A DNA stretch of 58,099 bases from Gyrodactylus bullatarudis. Lineage: Eukaryota; Platyhelminthes; Monogenea; Gyrodactylidea; Gyrodactylidae. Below the pieces are notes generated by a model. That model saw only the letters and a program-made list of their open reading frames with translations, did no database searches and was not told where the DNA came from. The DNA lies in NCBI GenBank assembly GCA_012064415.1, contig SSNU01000088.1:209139-267237 (forward strand), in the 5' to 3' direction. Shown here one piece after another: positions 32,758 through 44,700 of the stretch (its first letter is position 1; each line of letters opens with the position of its first letter). The translations under genes and the position numbers were made by a program.

Positions 32758-35700
32758 ATGCATTTATCAAGTTATACTAAAATGGTTGGAGCTGTTGCCT
32801 ATTCATTCCTAATTCTATTTGCCAACTATGCCCTGGGGAACTTCATCACTGAAGAGGATTACGAGTATTGTCTCACGAGAATTGAGCACAAGATTACTTT
32901 GCCCAATGATACATTTGGCTTCGGTTTCGGGTTTGGATCAATTGATGATGTTCTCTACATGTGCGAGTGAGTTTGATTTTATTATCTACCAAGTATCTGC
33001 ATGTGTAATGAAAAGTAATTGGAATAAACTGTTGATACAATCATCAACAAAATATCCCAAATTATGAACAATTTATTAATGAAATAAGAAGATGCCAGAT
33101 TATTTCATATGGCATGTATCACACTGATGAATATGCCCGAAATTGAGATCTTTATTTGTGAAATAATCTGGCATCTTCTTATTTCATTAAATATACTTAT
33201 GACATTGGTAGCTCAGCTCAAAACCAATGTTAAAGAACACCTCAACCAATTTATTAATGTTTACAATTAAAAATAAGTGATAGTCATCGTTTATTGGGGT
33301 AGGCCAACTTTTCTCAGTCTTTATCTAATTTTGGTAAAGGTAATCGAAAACTAAGCATTTTTTCCAACAAAACCAAATTTCAAGTTCGTTCTGATATACA
33401 AAATCTCGATTGATAATGACAAGATTTTTCCAATGAATTTCACTAAAAGAAATGACAAAAATAAGATTTTCGCAAGATTCTGAATAAAAAAAATAGTTTT
33501 ATAGTATAATTGAGTAATTTTTCACATGTTAGGGGAAATTTGATGATTTTAGGGAAAATGAGATTTCTGTATATTTATCTAAAATAGGAAATTCTCATCT
33601 TCATGTCAACTAGCTTTATAAAAACCAGAGTTTTAAAATTGTATAGACTTTTCCGAAAAAAAATCAAAGAATACGAATTTGAATTCAAGATTTCTGGAAA
33701 CCAGATTTTGTATTGCCAACATAATTTCTGCTTTCTTAGAAAAAGGGAAAACTTGTTGAATCAGAGAAGAATTTTATGAGAAAAAAGTCACTTGAGATGA
33801 GGAACAAAATTTAATGCGCCTACTTACTTTACGTTGAAATTTCATTATCAAACATATGTCCTGGACTTTGGAAATTTCCCTTATAATGCTAGCTAATGTT
33901 TTCTCTATTATTTCATTAAATTTTCCCATTTCTGGCTCTAATGAATAATCTCCAGGGATATTTACTCAATTTCCTCTTCATTTAAAAGAATAGATCAACT
34001 TTTTATCCATTTCACGTTTTTTATATCAACTAGTTTCAGCAATCATCCAAAAATGAGAAAATTTGTTTTTTCAAATTATTATTCTTGAGCATCAGATAAG
34101 ATTGAGTTGAATTGATTTTCTTGTCTAATCTTGATCCTGAAAACCCCCTTTTGATCAACCTCCAACTTTCAAATTAATAAAAATTTTGGTTCTAAGTTCG
34201 AAAAAATTGAAATTTGAAAAATGGCAAAATCGTTAAAGTGGGCAGGATGAGTAGGATTCCAAAAAAATCTTCAAAAAATTCGAATTTTTGATGAAAATAT
34301 CGAGATTTCTTTAAAAATCATAGATTACCAACTTCATATCAATTAGCTTTATTACCATCAAAATATCATTTACTTCCTTATTGTACAAAATATCTGTTTT
34401 TTGGGAGTAAATTATTACAAATTTGAGGATATTCTCTTGCCATTCACAAAAATCTTTTGTAACAATGGAAATTTCATGTTTTTCTCAAAAATATTTTCAC
34501 AATAGAATAATTTACGCAGGTAAAAATGCTTAAAATGAGGAAAAAATGGATTCCGTTTCTATTATTAGAGAGTTACTCATCTTTGACTAAAATATGTCTT
34601 TTATTGTCAATATCATGTCGAAAGTATCATATCATAGTTTGGTTACATCGAGAAGCCATATTTCAGACTGAGATTCAAGTTCTCTGAAAAATCTAGATGA
34701 TTGAAAGAACTGAATCATTTCTGCTCTCTATTTTATAATTGCTTGATACCTCACTGTATTATTAACTAAAGGCGGCATAAAATTTACGATTGAAAGAAGA
34801 AAATTGGAATAGTGGTTTCAAATTTATGTCAAATTTCCAAACCATCGAGTTGAAATTCTTTGGGGATTTCAGAGAGACAGTGGTTAGAACGAATGAATTA
34901 GATCAAGGAATATTGAAAAACCTAATTGAAATGATTAGCAAGGTAGGTGGGTTTTCTATACTGAGTATTAGAAATTATTTTTACCAAGAATAATTTAAAA
35001 TTTTCTGAGCTTTTCCACTTTTCCCTATTGCTATTTATTGAAGAGTTTTGGTGTTCTTTCTTCAGCTTCTTATATCCCTTAATTTTTTCAGAAGTTTTAT
35101 AATTAAAAAAAAATCAAAATGTTCGAAAAAAGTACAGATTAGTTAAAATTATAATTCGAGCAAATCAACTTCCTCTATTAAATATTTAATTAGTGTTGAA
35201 AGCCGACGAAGCAGCGGATTCAAGACCCAAATTCGAGCAAATAGCAAAAAATTTACCATTCTAAAATTCTCAAAAAACTTTATCAAACTAAGAAAGAACA
35301 ACCCTCTAGACACGATAAGTAAACCAATCGAGAGAAAGCTAAAACTTAATATGAAACGAATCTAATGGGAATTCCATGTTAAAAGGATTCTTTTGGTTCT
35401 TGCTAAGAATTTAGGTTAAATTTTCAATCTACTTTTAAGTAGATTAAAAGCAAAATTCACTAATCTTGGTTATTTTATCTAAGTTTAAATCTTTCAGACT
35501 TTTTGGGATTTTTTTAACGAAAACTATTAAACAGATAATGCTATATTGTTGAGACCTGTGTGATAACTGAGAATTTCGGACGTTGAATATATAGGGCGAA
35601 CCTTATGAAAGAATTTAAATTTCAATGTGATAAACCCATTAAAATTATATATAGAAAAAAATTTACATTAGCCCGCGTTCATTGGGAAATTTGACAAGAA

Positions 35701-38700
35701 AAAATTTAATTGAATTCTAAAGACATGAGGAAAATTAGTACACACACAAGAAACATGATGATTTTGTAACATTCTTTTTTTTATTCTTCTTATAACAGAG
35801 AACATAACTGGTTTTAGTTAGATGGGGTTTGTAACTGTCAAGGGAAATGAACAACAGATATATAATTTGTTCTATACGAATATGATGTCTTTTTCAAGCC
35901 GAAATCTTCACAGGGCTTAAAAAAGCGTAAAAAATAATTAAGAATATTTATTTGGACATTTTTTCCCGGTTTGGGAATTTCTAAAGAAAAATTACAACAA
36001 CACGTTCTTTTCAAACACATAAAAACTTTTCATGGTCAGTAAACTTTGATGAAATTTCGTAAAACTAATGAAACTGACAGTAATCTTGGAATATTTTCAA
36101 CTTTTTCCACCATGGAGTTGATAAAACCCTTAACGGTGCCGATGGACATATATATTCATTTTTTTATATTTTCAAACCTATTTAACTCTATTAGTGAAGC
36201 GAAATTTTGATAGATAAAAGTTTAAATTGAAGCCCAAAATAAACACCTTCATCAGTAATATTTTTTGCGAAATAGTTAAAATATCTTCATTGTTAAATTT
36301 TTTTTGCTAGTCATGAAATTTCTAAATTAATCAAATTTAGTGCTCATTAGAAACAAAATTCAGATTTGAATATGGCAAGAACAGCAAATTTTTATTATCC
36401 ATTGATTCTACAGTTTTTGATTAAAGTTCATATACATTATTATTCACTCAAGGCTCAGAAAAAAATTATGGGTTAATTACAAAAAGTTCAAGGGTAAAAG
36501 TCCTATTTTCCAATTGGTCTAAGTCATTTTTACAAAAATTCTAAGATCTATTCGGTGTATTTTGGATTTTAAATATATTTTTGTCCTATATATCAAGTTT
36601 TCCAAAAATCTTTTCCTAATTACATCTGGAATTCCTAAAATTTGAAGAAAAATTGACATCTGAGATTCTCATCTTCAGATTTGTAAGTATAGGAGAAAAA
36701 TTTTTTTATTCACCAATTGTACATTTCTTTATGGTTCATCAGTAGTGGCACATAAATAAAGATAATATTTTACAAATTATGAAAGAAGTATATTAAAAAT
36801 TAGAATATAAAGCTATTCTCGATGAATTTGGGAATTCATGATTTTTACAAAAATCTCATTTTTTCATCAAGGTATCGAAAATTTTGAAAGATTTTTTGGT
36901 AACTGATTCAAAATGAACACTTTTACTGAATTGAGAAAAATAAATTTGGAAAAAAATTTTTTTGGAAAATTTTAGAGAAATTTTAAAATTCGAGATGGCG
37001 CGATTTTTTAAACTTTGAGTTGAAATTTTTTGTTGATTTCAAGGCCTGAGAGGAATCAAACGTTATTTTTCAGGATCATCATTAGACAAAGAAAATATTT
37101 ACTCTTATTCATTTTTATGTAAAAACCCGTCATTTTGAAATGATCTTGGATCAACCTATTTTAACATTTTCCAAGCAGTAAAAATGATCGAAAAATAGGA
37201 AGTGGACTTTCGCACGTAAATAGTGTGTTTTTTCAAAGAAATGAATAAGAGTAAATATTTTCTTTGTCTAATGATGATCCTGAAAAATAACGTTTGATTC
37301 CTCTCAGGCCTTGAAATCAACAAAAAATTTCAACTCAAAGTTTAAAAAATCGCGCCATCTCGAATTTTAAAATTTCTCTAAAATTTTCCAAAAAAATTTT
37401 TTTTCCAAATTTATTTTTCTCAATTCAGTAAAAGTGTTCATTTTGAATCAGTTACCAAAAAGTATTTCGAAATTTTCGATACCTTGATGAAAAAATGAGA
37501 TTTTTGTAAAAATCATGAATTCCCAAATTCATCGAGAATAGCTGTATGTGAGCTGAAAAAACACCAAAACTTTCCAATAAATAGCAACAGTGAAGAAATA
37601 AGTGAAAAAGCTCACATAGGCCATGATAATTGAAGATTATAAGAGTAATTTTTCTGAACACATAAGTCTGGTTTATATAGATTTATGAAGAATTTCTCCT
37701 TCACCCACAAACTTCAGATTAACCATGTTTAGAAACATCGAAATTGCAATGCTTTTACACATTCCCATATGAAAGAAATTCTCCATAGCAAGGCCCAACA
37801 TTACCAAAAGTAGATCTGATAATTTCACTCTTGCTCAAAAAACTGAACTCGAAAGATGTTATCGAGTTTAGCTTACAAAAAAGAACAGTTAGCTGAGTAA
37901 TTGTACAATAAGTGCTAAAAATCAAATATTTCTCGCGATTTAAAAGTTAGAAAATTCAGTCAGAATATCTTTATGCTAAAATTATACCGACTCGTTATTA
38001 GGGCGGTCATCGCAAAAGATTTCTAATTGAGATCTTCTAGTTTAAGATCTGAAATAACTGAAAATTCGTTTGCAATCCCAAGCATAGTCGTGAATTTCCC
38101 ATTTTCCCTATTTTCTCTTGTAAGCATAGTGGAATAGCTAAATTTAACAGAAATGATCCTAACATGATTCTAATACTATTTTCATTGAAAAAAGAATATA
38201 CAGAAAACCCTCTTTCACTGGAAAAATACTTCATTACAACTCTTTTTGCCCAAGAGAATACAAGAGAGGTCTGATTATATCACTGTTCACACGTGTCAAA
38301 CGGATTGTCTCCGAAGAATTCTGGGAAGAAGAGAAAGAAAAATTAATTGATATTTTTACCAAAAATGAATATCCAATCAACTTTATTAACAGCATATTGG
38401 CAACCTTAGAAGAGAGGAGCACCCAAATACAACAAGAAGAAGAAAAACAAGAAATAAGACTATATATACCATTTAAAGGAGACCAAATCACCTCATCCTA
38501 CAAGAAAAGACTGAAGGAAAGGTTTGACAAAACTTTTCCAGATAAATCATTGAAAATTTTCTTCAAAACAGCTAAAATGTTCTCCAACCAAACGAAAGAT
38601 AAAATAGACCCATTGAAACTGACACATGTGGTCTATAAGTTTAGATGTTTCTGCAACTCGGAATACATAGGCTACACCTATAGACGTCTGGAAGAAAGAG

Positions 38701-41700
38701 TAAATGAACATCTTTACACTGGGACCACTTCTATTAGAGAACACCTGAGAGCATGTCCAGAAAAAGTTTCCCCATTAAACTTTGAAATCCTATATAGACA
38801 ACCAGGGAAAAATCTCACAGCTCTCAAGACAGCAGAAGCTTTATTCATTGAAAAAGAAAGACCTAACCTCTGTGTCCAAAAAACAGCCGTCAAACCTCTC
38901 ACCCTACCTAGAGCAACTCTAAAGGCCACAAACACGAACGGAGAAAACAGAGAGAAAACAGTTAATTCCCAACCCACGATAAAACTTAGACCGAGAAAAA
39001 GGGACTTAACAGAAGGTAACCAAGAACAGAAGAAGATAACGAGGTACTTTTCTCAGAACTAACTTTGACAATACAAAAACAAAACTTTATCATTTAGTTC
39101 TAATACACGAACAATGAACTAAAACAACTGTAATTATATATCATAGACTTACCTACAAAATACCCTCACACAATGTACAAATACACCCCACTCACTGTCC
39201 CTCGCCCCACAACAATAATATATGTTCTACACACAAAAAACCTCAAACCCATAGTATTACATGGAAAGTAATACAGTTGCACACACGCACCCACCTCTGA
39301 GGAGGTGGAAAAGAAGAAGGGCCAATCAGATTAAACCTTATCATTTTTGTATTTTTATGTATATAAATCTGGCATGTAAAAGCTGATGAGTATGCCACGA
39401 AATAAAGCGCTATTCTTTCAAACAACCTGGCATCGCCTTTCTTTATGAATTACTCCATTGCTCAGACCAAATCAGAGATCAACCAATACCTCTCTCACAT
39501 CGATTAGAAAATTGCAAGTTTATCTCGATTACTAGCAATGATAGAAATCAAATTTTTATGAAAACAAGCAACATATGAAAAATTGCAAATTTACTGCCAT
39601 TCTCATTATTAGCGACTGTAAAATATTATATCAAAACAAATTTTCCTTGAAAATACTAGATAACTCCAATGGTCACAAAGGTGTTCGAGTGCCAGAGAAT
39701 ATCAGGATTTTATTTTTGCCAAGCAACTCCACATCTTTGATACAGCCTCTCGACCAAGGAATAATCAAATCGTTGAAAGACAAATACAAAAGCATTTCCC
39801 TTGACTATAGTCTGACTGAGGAAATTACACTGGCTAATGCTCTCGAGCATAGCATAGAATGATGTGACAGTTTCTACAATTCGAAACTGCTTTCAACATT
39901 CTAGAGGCTTGATAAATTTTTCAATAAATCTGTAGAAACAGTTAACAGATGAATAATGCTATTGTTTTTTTTGGGAGTAAAGATTGACAAGCCTATTTTT
40001 GAGGTAAAAAAAATAAAAATTGAGAGTTGAGAATGAAAATTGAGTAAAATCATCAAGAATTTGCACGACTTTGAGTTAAAATATTATTGGTACTCTTGGA
40101 TAGCTAGTTTATGTTACAGATGGAATGAGAAAAATCGACTCGTACTTGCTGTAGTCACATTTAAAATTTAACTCATACGTAACAAGGCAATGGTATGTAT
40201 TCATTTTGAGACTAGAAAAATAGGTGATAAAAAATGACCGGCAAATCGGAATACTGACTGTACTTGTGTATTTAATGAATTCCTTTCACAGGACAAGATG
40301 GCATTTGAGATTACACAATTGCACCTTGGAACTGCTCATCAAAAAGTCGGAAAAGTTGGACTCTTTCAAAAGAGAGCTCTTTGTACATTTGGCTGATTAT
40401 AGAAACTTTCAGCGGGCCTCAAGTTATCTGTGTCGTCAGGAAAATTTAAAAAGTAAGTTATAAATAATTTGATAATCTCAGGAAACTCCCCTCCTAGTCA
40501 TGAAATTTCTAAATTAATCAAATTTAGTGCTCATTAGAAACAAAATTCAGATTTGAATATGGCAAGAACAGCAAATTTTTATTATCCATTGATTCTACAG
40601 TTTTTGATTAAAGTTCATATTTTTACTTAAAAGTAATCCCTCTATAATAATAAAATGTTTTCATAGTTATCTAACCTTACCCTTTTAGTACCACTGGCTT
40701 AGGGCTTCTATTACCTATAATTTAAACAGCTCATTATTATTCACTCAAGGCTCAGAAAAAAATTATGGGTTAATTACAAAAAGTTCAAGGGTAAAAGTCC
40801 TATTTTCCAATTGGTCTAAGTCATTTTTACAAAAATTCTAAGATCTATTCGGTGTATTATCAAATGGTCAAAGTCTTTTTACAGAAAGTATAAGTGATAT
40901 ATGTGCGGGTATTATCATTTGGCCTAACAAATTTACACGTTCTATAACTTTGCATGAAATAATTCAAATCAATTGGCAAAAGTTTTTTGACGCCAAGTCT
41001 AAGTTTACAATATGAAAAAGTGTAAATCAAATTTACTCCGGCTTCTGATAGCATCCTTTCATTTTTCAAATTGTTGTCAATGTTGAGATAGAGCATAGAA
41101 TTCAAAATTTTAATTCTCTATTGAATGTTGTTCAAGCCATAATTTTTGCAATATGTCAAAATTTGTAAATACAGTTAATGTAGTATGTTAAAAAGAAGTA
41201 ATTTCACGTAAAATCTTAATTTAGAGAGCGAATCTTACGCAGGTTAATTTTAGCAAAAGTTACCATTCTGAGAGGAAAAATCTCTTCAGATAATTTCGTC
41301 AGAAAACCACTTCTAAATATTTATTTTGTCACGTTGCTACTTGTAGGTATGATGGTTATAAGAATAAATTAAAAATGGGTGTGCACTAAGTGGAGGTACC
41401 AATGCATTTTGAAATAGGGAAGGATGCTATCAGTAGCCAAAATAAATCTTATTAACTATTTTTACCTAAACTTAGACTTGGCGTCAAAAAACCATAGAAA
41501 TAAAAAAAAACTAAAAAGTTATAGAACATGTAAATTTGTTAGGCCAAATGATAATATATTACTTATACTTTCTGTAAGAAGACTGTTAAAATTCTTAGTG
41601 TACAAAAAAACTCTAGAAATTGGCAATAAGGATACTTTTAATGGAAATGTTGGTGAAGTGAACATTGAGCAGTGTTGGATTCATCTTATTGGCAAAAGAA

Positions 41701-44700
41701 GGAAGGAATGATGAAAAATTATAACTCTATTCTTTTCTGATTAATAATAATCAGGGCAACCCAATATATATTTCTGATTTTTTTTCTTTAAGCTTAAATC
41801 CTTGTTTCATTAAAGATGGGTTTAAAATTTTTTTTTTAATATTTCTATGTAAAAAAATATATTTATTTAAATACATATATACTTGAATATCAAGCTTTGA
41901 AAATCAAATATCGACAATTTTCTTTGAAATAATTACACTTTCTTCATCAGTAATGAATTATCACTGAAAAACCTAGATAATGAACAATCCTATTTTTTAA
42001 GTTAAATATTTTATTCTCCTATCTGACAAAGGATTTTTTGCGAGCCTCACTCTCCGACCTATGAAAACAAAGGTATTGGCCATATACTACAGGCGGAGTG
42101 ACATTTTTTCTCACTTTTTGGACATACAATATTTACTTTCAAAATAGGATTGTGCAGGTAATCCTATGTTTATATATACAGGAGAATTAATGCAAATGAA
42201 TCTTATCTCTTTTCAAGAACTTCATTAGAGCTTGTGGATTTTTCTTAAAGGCTTGGTTTGAAAATTAGCCAATGATATCAAAGAAAAATTTATTTTCGAT
42301 GACTTTCCTTCAAAATCTCTCATTAATCAACCATGCCTCGTCAAAGTCATACGCCGAAGCAGAAAATTGACAAGTATATCAATGAGTTTCCGTAAATATT
42401 CTCAAATGTTAAAAATAATCTCTTTTGTGAAGTTTGTAGCACCAATGTTAGTTTTGACCAGCGTTCTCAAGTTATACAACATTTAAAGACAACTACTCAT
42501 CAGAATCGTCTCAAGGATAAATCTATTCAGCTCAAGATAGTAAACTCTAATTGGTCAAATGAAGTAGCAGATGCATTCATCAGTTGTGACATATCGCTAC
42601 ACAAGTTAAGAATGCCCAAATTACAGAAAATCTTCGAAAAAGCTGGCAAGTCACTTCCAAGTGAGACAACATGTCGTCGGGAAGTAGAAAATCTTTATAA
42701 CGTCAAGATTGATAAAATTAAGAAACTTATTGAATCAAAAGATGTATTCTTGATGATAGATGAAGCTGAAATTCAATCGAAAAGCATCGCAAATATTATG
42801 ATAGGAAACTTGAAGGAACCTAGTCAAACATATCTTGCTCAAACGATCGTGCTTGAAAAAGCAATGAATTCACAAGATACCTGTTGCATCATAGATGATT
42901 TTATACGAGCAATGAATATAAAAAGGAATAATTTTTTATTGCTTCTTACTGACGCGGCATCTTATTTTACCTCAGATGAATGTACGAAAACACTTAAAAC
43001 TTTGTATCCTAAGTTAAGCCATGTAACTTGTTTGGCACATTTAATCCACAACTGTTGCTTAAAGATCAAAAATTTTTACCCGAGAGTGGACAAAATGATC
43101 GGAGCAGTCAAGATGATCTTGGTAAAAAATAAGAAAAGAATACCTTTTTTCTGGTATCGGTCTTCCTCCCAAAGCTGTCGTAACAAGGTGGGGAAGCTGG
43201 CTTAAGACAGTAAACTACTATGCGAAAAATTTTGTTGGAGTCAAGAAAATTATCCAAGAAATAGATGGTGATGGAAAATTAGTCAGAGGAGCAAAAGACA
43301 GCATTCAAGATGATACCATTCCGAACCAACTCACTGAAATTATTTCCTGTTACGGGATTTTTATTAAACTACTAAATGAAATTCAGGATCGAAATTCAAC
43401 AATTCGCAAATATTTTACAACTATCAAAGATCTGGACTTAGGAGAGGATCCTGCAGGGATTAAATCTTATTTACAGAGAAGACTGAATAAAAATGGTATC
43501 GCTGAAGTCATAGCTGGCCCTGTAACGGTATCGCCATTGCAACATGCTCGCCTTCTTTCTGCTCAACCAACAACTTCTGAAGTTGAAAGAAGCTTCTCAT
43601 TCGTTAATCGTTTACTGAAGAAAGACAGAAATTTTAAAGATGACAACTTGAAATTCTATACTGTGACTGGATTTTCTGATAATATTTAAATAAAAAATCG
43701 AAATATTTAAAAATTTTCTTAATCAAATATTTAGTTAAATATTCGGATAAAATAAACACATATTATATTCAATATCAGCGCCATTTTAACCAAATATTTT
43801 GGGTTGCCCTGGTGATTATCAATACTTTATTATAATAGGTCAGACTCTCGTATTATTACTAATTTATAGGGCGACCAGAAAAAGGCATACTTTATGATGA
43901 AAAAAGGCAATTTTTAATTCTGAAAAAGGCAAAAAAAGGCAAATTCATAAAATCGAATGTTTCTCACGAGAAGCACCCCAAGAAGATATCTGGTGAAAGC
44001 GGACTTAAAGGAGATCTCATTAAAAATCCAAAAAGTAGCTTTAACAACATAGTAAAGCATAAAAGGTATATTCATATAATCGAATATCTCTCACAAGTAG
44101 TGATTTAAAAAAATTAATCAATTCTTCAAGCCTTTCAAGTGAATAGAATGAGAATGAGATGTTGAGTTGGATAAGCCATTTCTATTGGCTGTTTACCGAG
44201 TCCCCCCTAAAATTAGATTCAGACAATGAAAATTTAACTAAGATCAAGATAAACAAGGATAAAAAATTTGCACAATCCTTGAAAAAAATGAAAAAGCAAT
44301 CCTTTTTAAAAAAGGCAAAAAAAAGGCAAGCCTCCTCGAAATAGGCAAAAAAGGCAAACTTATTTCTCTTATCAATAGGTTTATTAAAAAAAGGACTGAA
44401 TTTTTAATATTTTCAAAGTATTTTAGACTCACTCTCAAAAAAGGCAAAAAAGGCATTTTGGTCGCCCTACTAATTTATAATAATTTATTACTATATTCTC
44501 TAATCTGATTGGACAAAACTGATAGGGATGAGATCATGAAAGTAAAGTTGGTGATATGAAGTTGGGAATCTATGATTTTTACAGAAATCTCAATATTTTC
44601 ATCAAGAATTCGAATCTGTTAAAGATTTTCTGGAATCCTACTCATTGTTGCCCACTTTTACCATTTAACCCTTTCGATGCCGTTTGAAAACCAATAAAGA

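Noticed and set aside
40291..40463. hAT transposase fragment (TRWHLRLHN)
   Set aside because: Only a three-residue motif supports it. The rest does not resemble hAT sequence well enough for a confident call.
41744..43819. Exact 8-bp target duplication of the hAT element
   Set aside because: The flanks share only TGATTA-like sequence in shifted positions. No exact duplication could be defined.
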